Shown here piece by piece: positions 9,501 through 17,485 of a stretch of DNA of 64,000 bases. The stretch is from NCBI GenBank assembly GCA_041398785.1, contig JAWKUA010000026.1, positions 1 to 64,000 on the forward strand, in the 5' to 3' direction. This DNA comes from Planctomycetaceae bacterium. Lineage in GTDB: Bacteria > Planctomycetota > Planctomycetia > Planctomycetales > Planctomycetaceae. The notes beneath the pieces are model-generated. The model saw nothing but the letters and a program-made list of their open reading frames with translations, was not told the DNA's origin and made no database searches. Numbering within the stretch: position 1 is the stretch's first letter; each line of letters opens with the position of its first letter. Made by a program: the position numbers and the translations under genes.

Positions 9501-10138
9501 ACGGAAGCCCGTTTCCGCAGGTGCTGAACGGCTGGACGTCAATCCCGGATGATCTGCGAATCAGTCTGCGTTCCGGCAACGATGCCGTTGTGCTGCAGGG
9601 CATTCAGATCGGAAATGATCTGAACGTGAACCTGGACGGCGGCAACAATTACCTGCTGGCCGACGGTCTGCTGGTGCGTGACAACCTGATTTATCGATCC
9701 GGTGCCGGCGACGACATCGTCGGTGTGCGCAATTCACAGGTGAACGGCCGGGTGTCGGTTGCGACAGACGGCGGAAACGACACCGTGGGAGTCGACAATG
9801 TCCTGGTCGCGGGAACCTCACTCCTGACGACTGGCGCAGGAAACGACCTGGTGCTGATTGGAGGCTCCACCTACCAGGACAACGCGACGCTGCTGATGGA
9901 CGGCGGTCAGGACTCGCTGGCCGTGGACGGCAACAACTCCTTCGGCGGCAACCTGACGGCGAATGGCGGCGCGCTGTCCGACGGCGTTGCAATGCAGCCC
10001 GGAAACTCATTCGCAAAGACGCCGAAGATTTCCGCCTTTGAGCGTGACACGCTTCCGAATCTCGACAGTATGCTGGATGCGGTGCTTCAGGAACTGGCTG
10101 ACGTCGGCCTGGACGTCGTCGTCGGTGATGCGTTCTGA
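6551..10138 (+). CDS. Giant secreted protein: cohesin-like, three Calx-beta, two SdrD-B-like domains
   Basis: A 1195-residue exported protein. A basic N-terminus leads to SLEDRALLAV (about 37-46), a planctomycete extracellular motif. Residues about 50-190 look like a cohesin-type beta-sandwich (VTKGDPATFDL ... LTLRMHFDSTELGF). Three Calx-beta domains (about 194-305, 307-414, 416-524) share A(D/N)GTATAGQDYT and end in (N/D)DND/DDD. Two long SdrD-B-like units (about 529-720 and 732-922) are close duplicates, each with VVDEQVTMDQDL(D/N)NNGTI, probably calcium-binding. The C-terminal 270 residues are repetitive (GNDAVVLQGIQIGNDLNV-type), suggesting a beta-helix or RTX-like stack. A calcium-stabilised surface or adhesion protein is the best guess. 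It may partner with the dockerin-like protein just upstream. Confidence 0.8.
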   Translation: MLLYSWLRSLKRRNLTGRTSSRRRGHNRMTSRPVIESLEDRALLAVQTITPSMTAVSVTKGDPATFDLNYQSDGVTGGLTLRMHFDSTELGFNTANATNVFASSSLGVDVQPDTGNEDGDATTDMVVVATWFDLTQSWPPAATTQPFSLLTANFQTANLNGSSTVNFTASPGGVGHTVDPITSVVISEAVAPLPTISIANATPVTEGAASVFTVTLSASPTSAVTVMFSTADGTATAGQDYTARTNQTLTFAANTTTLTQNISIATIDDTDVEAGAAETFLVNLTTPTNATIATGQATGTINDNDVPPTLSINDVTVDENAGTAVFTVTLSAASSQTVTVGFATANGTATAGQDYTATSGTATITAGMTTTTISVPILNNPAVEPSETFNVNLTNPVNATIADALGVGTIVDDDTLPTLAINNVTVDESAGNAVFTITLSAVSATNVSVNFATANGTATAGQDYTATSGTATIAAGMTTATVTVPIIDDTLDEADTERFNVNLTSPVNATIADAQGIGTINDDDLPPETGSIHGRKFNDLNANGSRDTNEPWLNGWTIQLVDSNGNVVDEQVTMDQDLDNNGTIDPATETGWYWFNSVLPGTYTLQEVVQDGWRQTTPSSELEILAFELDTQFDFVATGNNFQNWGGLNEKWFFGSSQWYYISPTGELFQWNGSPAIALTGISVAQLDATYHADTSLLTDARPATESATVVVTAGTEINNFDFGNFNEGQPGSIHGRKFDDMNGNGVHDAGEAWLNGWTIQLLDADGNVVDEQVTMDQDLNNNGTIESATESGLYWFNDVAPGTYTVSEIVQDGWEQTAPFNQDSREAYDLDQAEQLRFTGNLFENYGGLNERWLLGRNGWVYITPDGNVFKWNGSPRNRLSGSLIAELSPAFHADPSLLYDAPDPSGLEVTVGPGQIVEDVDFGNRLIPIQDAIMFPGTGNISLEISRGDVILTGDSGHNGVIIYLNGNGYVTIEGLGRTTVNGSPFPQVLNGWTSIPDDLRISLRSGNDAVVLQGIQIGNDLNVNLDGGNNYLLADGLLVRDNLIYRSGAGDDIVGVRNSQVNGRVSVATDGGNDTVGVDNVLVAGTSLLTTGAGNDLVLIGGSTYQDNATLLMDGGQDSLAVDGNNSFGGNLTANGGALSDGVAMQPGNSFAKTPKISAFERDTLPNLDSMLDAVLQELADVGLDVVVGDAF

Positions 10139-10172
10139 CCGCCGCAGTAGCGACGATCGATCTCAGCCTGAC

Positions 10173-10216
10173 AGGCCTCCGCGGATTCCTTTCCGGATTC
10201 GCGGAGGCCTTTTTTT
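10173..10216 (+). terminator. Rho-independent terminator
   Basis: Perfect 11-bp stem AGGCCTCCGCG (10173-10183) / CGCGGAGGCCT (10200-10210) with a 16-base loop, followed by a T-run through 10216. It lies 35 bases after the Calx-beta gene and works only on the plus strand, since no T-run precedes the stem. It is the clearest terminator in the window. Confidence 0.9.
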
Positions 10217-10298
10217 CTGCGCGAATGGCTGCGGACGCGCATTCGTCGCGAGATTTTCGGTACCGACACGCGGTGTCCTGCCCGGTTGAGGCACCGCG

Positions 10299-10910
10299 TT
10301 ACTCTTCCGCCGTATCGATGTGCTGTTGCCAGATTTTGCGAATCAGTTCGATACGGCGTTCGACGGTTCGCAGCCCGCAGTCGCGTTCCGCGGCGATTTC
10401 CCGGTTGGTCCGGCCTTCCAGCTTCGCCAATGCGATCGCGCGCTGTTCCGTATCCAGTTGTTCGAGCAGCATCCGGCACTGTTCGTTCAGCATCGCCAGG
10501 ACATCGGGCCCGGGATCTTCGTTCAGGAATCGGTCAAGCGCCGCGGCTCCGTCGGCGTCGGCCTGAATATCGGCTTCTGACAACACACGCCCGCCGCCGC
10601 GTTTTTCACGCCGTTCGTAAGCGATCAGATTGCAGGCTTTCCGAACCGTCAGGACGACCAGCAGCGGCCACAGACTGCCGCGATCCTGCAGCTTTGGAAA
10701 ATGGCCCCGTTCCGCTCCGCGACACATGCTGTGGAACGCGCTCAGAGCAACGTCTTCCTCGTCGGCGGCGCGGCTGATCGCGCCGCGCAGCCGCACGCGG
10801 GCAAGTCCCACAAGCCGCTGGAAATATCGGTTCCAGAGTTGTTCGGCCGCCGCCTGGTCACCCTGCTTTAGTCGTACGATCCAATGCGTGATAGTTTCGT
10901 CAGCGGACAT
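10299..10910 (-). CDS. ECF-type RNA polymerase sigma factor (Sigma70_ECF)
   Basis: A 203-residue sigma factor of the planctomycete-type ECF group. Region 2 is seen at about 12-95 (WIVRLKQGDQAAAEQLWNRY ... DEEDVALSAFHSMCRG). Region 4 is at about 135-195 with a helix-turn-helix, EGRTNREIAAERDCGLRTVE, then RRIELIRKIW. It should bind core RNA polymerase and direct it to a small regulon. The gene is divergent from the multidomain kinase beginning 50 bases away, a common arrangement in planctomycetes where kinase phosphorylation is thought to control the sigma factor. No anti-sigma gene is adjacent. The start codon is a clear ATG (MSADETITHW). Confidence 0.85.
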   Translation of the reverse strand: MSADETITHWIVRLKQGDQAAAEQLWNRYFQRLVGLARVRLRGAISRAADEEDVALSAFHSMCRGAERGHFPKLQDRGSLWPLLVVLTVRKACNLIAYERREKRGGGRVLSEADIQADADGAAALDRFLNEDPGPDVLAMLNEQCRMLLEQLDTEQRAIALAKLEGRTNREIAAERDCGLRTVERRIELIRKIWQQHIDTAEE

Positions 10911-10960
10911 TAAACTGGAGGTCCCTCAATCGTGTCTTCTGCGAATCGGCGGTGGCGGCC

Positions 10961-13900
10961 ATGCATGACCATTCTGACAACCGGCCGTTGCAGGACGAAC
11001 GCCAAATTGACCGCATCGCTCACGATTTTGAACAGGCGCTGCGGCGCGGCGAGGCTCCCCGGATTGAAGACGTCATTCGGGACAATGCTGAATATGAAGT
11101 TCCGCTGCTGCGCGAACTGGTTCTGGCCGAATGCGAACACCGCGACTCCGGCGGAATTCCGGCCGACTGGGATCACTATGCCGCGCGGTTTCCACAACAC
11201 GCGGAACACCTGAGAGCGTGGCGGTTGCAGTTCGATTCGCAGTTCAACGCAACCGACACGACGCGGCTGGAAGAACTGAATTCGGCAGCGGCGACACGGC
11301 TTCCGAATCCGAACGACGAAGCGGCTAACGAATCCGGTGCGGCAGACGCGCCGCTGGCGCCACTGGAGATGACCGATTTTGAGATCCAGCGTCGGCTTGG
11401 AAAGGGCGGACAGGGCGAAGTGTTGCTGGCTCGCCAGAAGAGCCTCAGTCGTCCCGTGGCCATCAAACAACTGAACGCCGCGGCGACGGATAGTCCGGAA
11501 AGCGTGCGGCGGTTCGTCCGAGAGGCTCGCACGATCGCGCAGATCCATCATCCTCACGTCGTGATCATCCACGGGATCGGCCGATCGAATGCAGGCGGTC
11601 TGTTTCTGGTGATGGAATACGTCGAAGGTCCGGATCTCGCCAGTCAGATTCTCGACAAGCCGTTCGACTTTCGTCAGGCTGCGGAAACGGTCAGCCAGAT
11701 TGCGGACGCCGTCGCCCACGCTCATCAATCGGGCGTGATCCATCGCGACCTGAAGCCGCAAAATATCCTGTGGGATCGGCTGCGGGGTCCCGTCGTTACG
11801 GATTTTGGTCTGGCCAGGGATCTGCGCGATGCCGATGAATTGACGCTGACCGAACAGGTCATGGGGACACCGGCCTACATGGCTCCGGAACAGGCTCACC
11901 GGCGGTTCGGCGCGGTGACGGAACGGACCGACGTGTACGGTCTGGGAGCCATCCTGTTTGCCACGCTGACCGGTCGCGGGCCGTATTCCGGAATGTCCCT
12001 TGGCGAAACGCTGCACGCGCTGGGCAGCGCCGAACCGACTCCCGACGTGCGGACACTGCGGCCGGAAACTCCCGACGGCCTGGCCGACATCTGCAACCGC
12101 TGTCTGGCAAAGTCCCCGGACGAGCGGCCGTCTTCGGCGCAGAAACTTGCGGAGGCTCTCGATGCCTGGCTATCCGGCAGACTTCCGGTCGAGGCCGATC
12201 AGCAGCCCGTGAAACACGCATGGCGAAAGCCGGCTGCCGATGCGCAGACGCGGCAGATGTTCGGTCCGTATCGACTGCTGGAACGCATTGATTCGGACGC
12301 AACGCGGATGATTCATCGAGCGGTCGCTGCCGACGGCAGACAGGTGCTGCTGAAGCAACTGCCCCCCGATTGGCGCACCGAACAGCTAAGGCGGTCTCAT
12401 TTTCGCCAGGAAGTTCTGCTGGCCACACGAGTGCGCCATCCGTGCCTGGCGGAGTTTATCGATGCCGGGACAATCGACGACACGGAATACCTGGTCGTGA
12501 GTTTCGTGGACGGCGAAAGCGCGTCTCAGCGACTTCAGCGCGACGGAGCGTTCAGTGAGCAGCGCGCGGCCGAGATCCTGCAACCCATCGCGGAAGTTCT
12601 GCACCAAATCCACGAAGTCGGAGTTTTCTACCGGGACCTGAGACCGCAGAACATCATCCTGACGGGATCCGGTCAGCCGATTCTGGCGGACGTTCGCTTC
12701 AGCACTGAACTGGCCTTCGGTGATAACCAGACGCTGATGGGATGGGGGCCAATCAGTTCGTTGTGGCTCGCCCCGGAAAGGCTTCTTGGCCAGCCGTCGA
12801 CCGTCGCCGGTGATGTCTATTCGCTGGGAGCGACGCTTTACGCTCTGGTTACCGGTCACGCGCCGTTTGAAGACGTCACCGACGCGATCGCTCAGATGAT
12901 CCGGAAGTCCAGCGGCAGCTACACGCCCGCCAGAGAATTCGTGCCGAACCTGAGCGACGAGATTGTCGACCTGATCACGGACGCGATGGCGGATGCTCCC
13001 GCCGATCGCCCCGCGTCCGCTGCCGAGTTCGCCGAGCGATTAGAAGACTGTCTGCAATGTCTGAAACTCGGAGCCGACGCTGACGCGACAGACGACCCAC
13101 CGTCCGGCCTGGAAACGGGTGCCGGCCCGCTGGTCCTGCATGAGAACGCACAGTTCAGCGTGTACCGGCCAAAGGCCATTCCGCCCGGAAGATGGGAACC
13201 AATGCTGGCGTTCGCGCACCTGTCCGAACTTCCGCCGGACGCCGCATCCGACGCAATTGAGCCGCTGGAAGAAGTTCGTCGGCAGGCAGAACAGGTGCTG
13301 GGACCGCGGGCAGAAAATTTCCAGGCATTGACTTCCGATGCCGGCCAGCCCATTCCTCACGGCGGAGAACTGACGTTCGTGCCGAGCGGCGAAGGGCTGG
13401 AATTCAATCCTCCGTCGCGCACGTTCCGATGGCTGGAATCAGTCCACCGGGAAGAATTCCGGTTTCGCGCTGATGCGGCGCTGGATGGTCAGACGGCTCG
13501 GGGACACATGTCTGTGTTCCTGGGAGACATCCTGATTGCGGAGGTCAATCTGGTGACTCGCGTCAGTCGGCACACGGACGACAACAGCGACAGCGATTTG
13601 TCTTCGCGCAATTCGGCGTATCGGTTTCGGAGAATCTACGCCTGCGTCGCGGCGGAAGATTCCGCGATCGCGGAACAGTTTCGCGATTACGCTTCAGCCA
13701 TGCGCGATTCCTGCCTGACGCTCAATCATTATCGCGGCGCCGTCCGACTGGATGATGAAGAACGGCGGCAAATTCACTCGGCTGACGTGTTTCAGCTCTA
13801 CTGGTCGAATCATTCCATGAATTCTCCGGGCATTGAGGAACGCTGGCGTTTTGCACTTGGGCTGAATCGGCCGGAATTCATTCGATCGCTGTATTGGGAG

Positions 13901-14788
13901 GAACCGTTTCCGGCCGATCCCGTGCGTTCATTGCCGCCCGCCGAACTGCTGGCTCTGGGGTTTCAAAAGATTCGCATCGTGCCCGCGCTCGCCAAACCGG
14001 CTCCGACCGGCAGGCCGGCACGAGTCAGCCGCAAACTTGATCGTGTCCGCAAACCTCGCTGCGTGACTTCCGAAGCCCGACTGGAAATCATGTCCGGATC
14101 CAATCAGGGAAAAGTGTTCACGCTGACAAAGGACTGTATCACCATCGGACGTCACCCTAACTGCGACGTTCCGTTGTCGACGCATTTCCTCTCCAGATTT
14201 CACACTCAACTGATCCGGAACAACGGGGAGTGGTTCGTCGGTGACATGCAGAGCCGCCAGGGAACGTTTCTAAACGGGAAAGCGATCAACGGACAAACCC
14301 GCCTGAAAGATGGTGACTTGATTCATATCGAGAATGTCCTGATCGCGTTCCGGCTACTGTCCGCTGACTCCGACTCCAATGCCAACGCCCCGAGTTTCCG
14401 GGACGACACGCAGTCGCGCACGACCCTGACTGCCGACGTTCAGACCGACCAGATGCCGCCGGAACCCGAATCGCCGGCCGACGACGAACTCGCTGCCGAA
14501 GGCATCCCGCGGCTCCGAAAACACGTCGCCGTGGACGTACAGAAACGGCTCGGCGTCACGACGCCTGCGAGCGATTCACCGGAAACGCCGAGTGCGGGGA
14601 TTCCTTCGACGACGTCAAGCGAACGTTCCGTCGACGCGCCGAGCCGTGCCAAAAAGTCGGCGGACGAAGGTGTCTGGGCCAGCAGTTCGCCCAGGTCGCG
14701 GCGAACTCCGTCAGTGCTTGCCATCGTGGTCGTGATCACGACGGCAATCGTCGCCGTGATCGTCGGAAAGCTGCTGACGGGAAGCTGA
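10961..14788 (+). CDS. Ser/Thr kinase - pseudokinase - TIR-like - FHA - transmembrane fusion
   Basis: A 1275-residue signalling protein. After a helical N-terminus, kinase 1 (about 139-403) has a GKGGQGEV loop, VAIK Lys169, HRDLKPQN (261-268) and DFG (281-283), so it should be active. A second kinase fold (about 432-696) has no glycine loop (RIDSDATRMIHR), YRDLRPQN (557-564) and DVR in place of DFG (577-579); I read it as a pseudokinase. Residues about 720-880 are an unassigned beta-rich domain. About 886-1008 resemble a TIR fold (ADVFQLYWSNHSMNSPGI), but the usual acidic residue before the Trp is Arg. An FHA domain (about 1040-1137; GRHPNC, LSRFHTQL, GTFLNG) and a C-terminal membrane anchor (about 1250-1272) follow. 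The ATG at 10961 is preferred to a GTG at 10952. Confidence 0.82.
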   Translation: MHDHSDNRPLQDERQIDRIAHDFEQALRRGEAPRIEDVIRDNAEYEVPLLRELVLAECEHRDSGGIPADWDHYAARFPQHAEHLRAWRLQFDSQFNATDTTRLEELNSAAATRLPNPNDEAANESGAADAPLAPLEMTDFEIQRRLGKGGQGEVLLARQKSLSRPVAIKQLNAAATDSPESVRRFVREARTIAQIHHPHVVIIHGIGRSNAGGLFLVMEYVEGPDLASQILDKPFDFRQAAETVSQIADAVAHAHQSGVIHRDLKPQNILWDRLRGPVVTDFGLARDLRDADELTLTEQVMGTPAYMAPEQAHRRFGAVTERTDVYGLGAILFATLTGRGPYSGMSLGETLHALGSAEPTPDVRTLRPETPDGLADICNRCLAKSPDERPSSAQKLAEALDAWLSGRLPVEADQQPVKHAWRKPAADAQTRQMFGPYRLLERIDSDATRMIHRAVAADGRQVLLKQLPPDWRTEQLRRSHFRQEVLLATRVRHPCLAEFIDAGTIDDTEYLVVSFVDGESASQRLQRDGAFSEQRAAEILQPIAEVLHQIHEVGVFYRDLRPQNIILTGSGQPILADVRFSTELAFGDNQTLMGWGPISSLWLAPERLLGQPSTVAGDVYSLGATLYALVTGHAPFEDVTDAIAQMIRKSSGSYTPAREFVPNLSDEIVDLITDAMADAPADRPASAAEFAERLEDCLQCLKLGADADATDDPPSGLETGAGPLVLHENAQFSVYRPKAIPPGRWEPMLAFAHLSELPPDAASDAIEPLEEVRRQAEQVLGPRAENFQALTSDAGQPIPHGGELTFVPSGEGLEFNPPSRTFRWLESVHREEFRFRADAALDGQTARGHMSVFLGDILIAEVNLVTRVSRHTDDNSDSDLSSRNSAYRFRRIYACVAAEDSAIAEQFRDYASAMRDSCLTLNHYRGAVRLDDEERRQIHSADVFQLYWSNHSMNSPGIEERWRFALGLNRPEFIRSLYWEEPFPADPVRSLPPAELLALGFQKIRIVPALAKPAPTGRPARVSRKLDRVRKPRCVTSEARLEIMSGSNQGKVFTLTKDCITIGRHPNCDVPLSTHFLSRFHTQLIRNNGEWFVGDMQSRQGTFLNGKAINGQTRLKDGDLIHIENVLIAFRLLSADSDSNANAPSFRDDTQSRTTLTADVQTDQMPPEPESPADDELAAEGIPRLRKHVAVDVQKRLGVTTPASDSPETPSAGIPSTTSSERSVDAPSRAKKSADEGVWASSSPRSRRTPSVLAIVVVITTAIVAVIVGKLLTGS

Positions 14789-14823
14789 CCGGTGGTTGCC
14801 GGATACAGACGCCGGGCGGCTGC

Positions 14824-15528
14824 TCAGTGTTCGCTTTCGCGCGGTTCAGAGTCGGGAGTCTGCTGGTCGTCCCGTCCTGCCGCAGCGGCTCTGTCGGCGG
14901 AGTCGAACGCCATGACTTCGTCCATGATCCCCTGCCCTCGAGCTTTGCGGACGCGGTTCAGTTTTCCGCCCAGTGCCTGGAAACACCCCATCGTTCCGGT
15001 CGTGGACGCGGCAAACGTCATGGCCTGATCGGCTCCGACGCCCATCTGTGCCGCGGTTGCGATGGCATCCTGATTCGCCCCAAGGAAGATGAATTGCCAG
15101 GAGTACTTTTCCCGCTGTTCGCGAATCATTTCGTTAATTCGGTGAAGCGTGAATTCGCGGCTGGCGTTTTCGAAGCCGTCAGTCAGCGTGACGAAGATCA
15201 CGGTCCCCGGCCGTTTGTGTTCCCGCAGCCGGCTCAACCGCTGCCCGGTCGCGACGATTGTCCGGCCCATCGCGTCCAGCAGCGCCGTGGATCCGCGAGG
15301 CTGATACGTGCGGTCTGTCAGCTTCGGAGCCTTGTTGACGTTGCGTCCGGCGTACATCGGTTCGTACTGATCGTCGAACTGCACCAGCGACAGTTCCGCG
15401 ATACCGTCACCGGAACACTGCGACGACAGAAACCCGTTGAAGGCTTCAATCGTCGCGGCCTTGATGAAACCCATGGATCCGGATCGATCCAGGACGAATG
15501 TGATGTCGGTCAGGTCAGTTCGAGGCAT
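14824..15528 (-). CDS. von Willebrand factor A domain protein (soluble)
   Basis: A 234-residue VWA protein. The MIDAS metal site is intact: DRSGS at 14-18, then a Thr in RGSTALLDA (about 80) and a TDGFENAS segment (about 117-124). No signal peptide or membrane segment is visible, so it is probably cytoplasmic and binds a partner through its divalent metal. VWA proteins of this type often work with MoxR-type ATPases or in metal resistance, but no such neighbour is present. The start at 15528 is supported by AAAGGA nine bases upstream; an earlier in-frame ATG at 15567 lacks a site. It is convergent with the kinase gene, 35 bases apart. Confidence 0.8.
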   Translation of the reverse strand: MPRTDLTDITFVLDRSGSMGFIKAATIEAFNGFLSSQCSGDGIAELSLVQFDDQYEPMYAGRNVNKAPKLTDRTYQPRGSTALLDAMGRTIVATGQRLSRLREHKRPGTVIFVTLTDGFENASREFTLHRINEMIREQREKYSWQFIFLGANQDAIATAAQMGVGADQAMTFAASTTGTMGCFQALGGKLNRVRKARGQGIMDEVMAFDSADRAAAAGRDDQQTPDSEPRESEH

Positions 15529-15744
15529 CGTCGGGAATCCTTTGTGGATGGACTGTCGCAGCGGCATGCGCCCCGGCGGACGTCGCCGGAAGCCATCGAA
15601 TGTCGCTGTGTCTGTCTGTCACTCAGGATTCCGGCGCAGAACCCGCCAGGATTTCCGAAAAAAGATTTTGTCGGGTGAATGGGGGCATCGCAGAGTCTCT
15701 GCAACCGATTCATTCGCAGGACGAACTCAAACCCGTGCCGCCCG

Positions 15745-16131
15745 CTACCATCCGGCAGGCGGTTCCCAGAGTTCTACCTTGTTGCCCTCCGGATCAATGA
15801 CCCAGCCGAATTTCCCAAACTCAGATTCTTCGAATTTCTCCAGAACGGTGCAGCCTTCTTCCTTCAGAACGGCCAGCAGCGACCGCACATCAGCAACGCG
15901 GTAGTTGATCACAAACGGTGCTGCGCTCTGCGACAGACATTCGCCGTCCGCCGGTCCAATGGACCATACGGTGGTTCCGGATGTCGGATTACCTTCCGAA
16001 TCCTGCCATCGGAACGTGGCGCCGCCCCAATCCTGCACGTCAATTCCAAGGTGCCGCTTGTACCAGGCTTGCATCGCTTTTGGATCCTTCGCTGCGAAGA
16101 AGATTCCACCGATGCCGGTGACTCGTTTCAT
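15745..16131 (-). CDS. VOC-family (glyoxalase/bleomycin-resistance fold) protein
   Basis: A 128-residue single-domain vicinal-oxygen-chelate protein. It shows the paired beta-alpha-beta-beta-beta layout: first module from MKRVTGIGGIFFAAKDP to the middle, second from APFVINYRVADV to FGWVIDPEGNKVELWEPP. The terminal DPEGNKVELW is the usual family signature carrying the metal-ligand Glu. These proteins are lyases, isomerases or dioxygenases, or ligand-binding proteins; the substrate cannot be read. The start at 16131 is chosen because CAGGAA precedes it and MKRVTGIGG is a typical N-terminus; the longer frame to 16182 adds unrelated residues. Confidence 0.8.
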   Translation of the reverse strand: MKRVTGIGGIFFAAKDPKAMQAWYKRHLGIDVQDWGGATFRWQDSEGNPTSGTTVWSIGPADGECLSQSAAPFVINYRVADVRSLLAVLKEEGCTVLEKFEESEFGKFGWVIDPEGNKVELWEPPAGW

Positions 16132-16478
16132 TTTCGATTGTTCCTGTGAGTCTGCATGAAGGCGAAGTGCGGTATGTCGCACGATGAACTGCGATCGATC
16201 CGGTGGCAGGGACGCTGGCGGATGGATCGAGCGTTGCCGTTGCGGCTTCGTGAGTCGTTGTGTATCCAGAGGAACCCGTCAACGGTCCAGAGCGGACGTA
16301 ATGGCAGGTTACACGGCGGGGAATGCGTTGTCACGATGCTCAGCCGACCCTGAAAGCGAACTCACGTCGCGCTGCTCGCCTGCGATTGCGACCCGGCGAT
16401 ATCGAATCCCTGGTGGTTGTGGTGCTTTGCACTTCGAAGTGCTCGGCTATCATTCCGGGAGAATAACTTTTGAGGTGC
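16132..16478. other. Intergenic region between divergent VOC and pdxH genes
   Basis: About 347 bases holding both divergent promoters. Open frames here are short shadows without start signals. I see no repeat, RNA gene or clear promoter boxes. Confidence 0.35.
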
Positions 16479-17096
16479 ATGGAATCCTTTTGTATGACAT
16501 TGAAGCGACAGGACCTTGACGCCAGCCCGTTTCGGCAGTTCGAAGCGTGGTTTCAGGCGGCAAACGATGCCGGGCTGCATGAACCCAATGCGATGAGCCT
16601 TGCGACGGCAACTTCGCAGGCCGCGCCGTCTCTGCGAACGGTGCTGCTGAAGTACTGGGACGAACAGGGATTCGTGTTCTTCACCAATTACGGCAGCCGC
16701 AAGGCTCGTGAGATCAACGAGAATCCTCAGGTCGCCGTACTGTTCTACTGGCCCCCTCTGCAGCGGCAGATTCGAATCGAAGGAGCCGTTCAGAAGGTAT
16801 CTTCCGCGGAATCGCTGCGGTATTTCGCGACGCGCCCCCGAGGCAGCCAGTTGGGAGCCTGGTGTTCGGCACAGAGCACGGCGATTTCTTCGCGGTCGAT
16901 CCTGGAAGCGAAGCTGGCTGAGATTCGGCAGAAGTTCCAGGAAGGGAAGATTCCGCTGCCTTCGTTTTGGGGCGGATATCGAATTGTCCCGCGACGATTC
17001 GAATTCTGGCAGGCCGGCGACGACCGTCTGCATGATCGGTTCGTGTATGAGCCGGCGGAAGACGCAACCTGGTCCATTCAGCGACTGGCTCCCTGA
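16479..17096 (+). CDS. pdxH: Pyridoxamine 5'-phosphate oxidase
   Basis: A 205-residue FMN enzyme oxidising pyridoxamine or pyridoxine 5'-phosphate to pyridoxal 5'-phosphate in cytosolic vitamin B6 biosynthesis and salvage. The family pattern is recognisable throughout: RTVLLKYWDEQGFVFFTNYG, SRKAREINENP, RGSQLGAW, then the C-terminal PLPSFWGGYRIVP and RLHDRF ... IQRLAP that build the active site. Length matches the roughly 210-residue norm. Several start codons are close together (TTG 16470, ATG 16479, ATG 16494); I take 16479, with GAGG just upstream, but 16494 is also possible. No other B6 genes are nearby. Confidence 0.92.
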   Translation: MESFCMTLKRQDLDASPFRQFEAWFQAANDAGLHEPNAMSLATATSQAAPSLRTVLLKYWDEQGFVFFTNYGSRKAREINENPQVAVLFYWPPLQRQIRIEGAVQKVSSAESLRYFATRPRGSQLGAWCSAQSTAISSRSILEAKLAEIRQKFQEGKIPLPSFWGGYRIVPRRFEFWQAGDDRLHDRFVYEPAEDATWSIQRLAP

Positions 17097-17485
17097 CATT
17101 GCGCCCCCTGACATCGGGCTCCCCGGCTTCCGCGTGAACCGGGTTGGTCCCCGTGCGGATGGCCCGTCCGGCGTTCGCCCTTCCGGTGTTCGGGCGATTG
17201 CAGCGGTACACCAGCCGCCTCGGACGATTTCGCCAGGCCCGATTGACCGGTGACAGCATTCGCGCTCGCAGTTCGTCGGTCAGACGCAACGGCTGCCCGG
17301 CAACCGCCGCGCTCGTTTGTTCTGGTTCGTGGCGACCATTTGAAGGCGGGCGAGAACTGGTACCGACACCATGCCGTCGGCCTTCATGCGGTGTTCACAG
17401 ACTTCGGCGACAGTTATTCTTGCGGCAATTCCGGAGGCGCAAGATTTGCCTGACCGTGATCTGTCTGAGGCGCGAAGAGAACGTT
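17097..17485. other. Intergenic region upstream of histidine kinase
   Basis: About 389 bases. An open frame continues upstream of the histidine kinase to 17144, but its composition (Arg-rich, no domain) and the absence of a ribosome-binding site suggest it is not translated. Short inverted segments such as CGCCC/GGGCG near 17178-17200 are too weak to call. Confidence 0.35.

Noticed and set aside
10910..12016. 368-codon minus-strand open frame
   Set aside because: Antisense to the kinase domain of the fusion gene; no recognisable motif.
17144..17485. N-terminal extension of the histidine kinase
   Set aside because: Open frame, but Arg-rich with no ribosome-binding site; the first membrane helix begins at the TTG at 17486.
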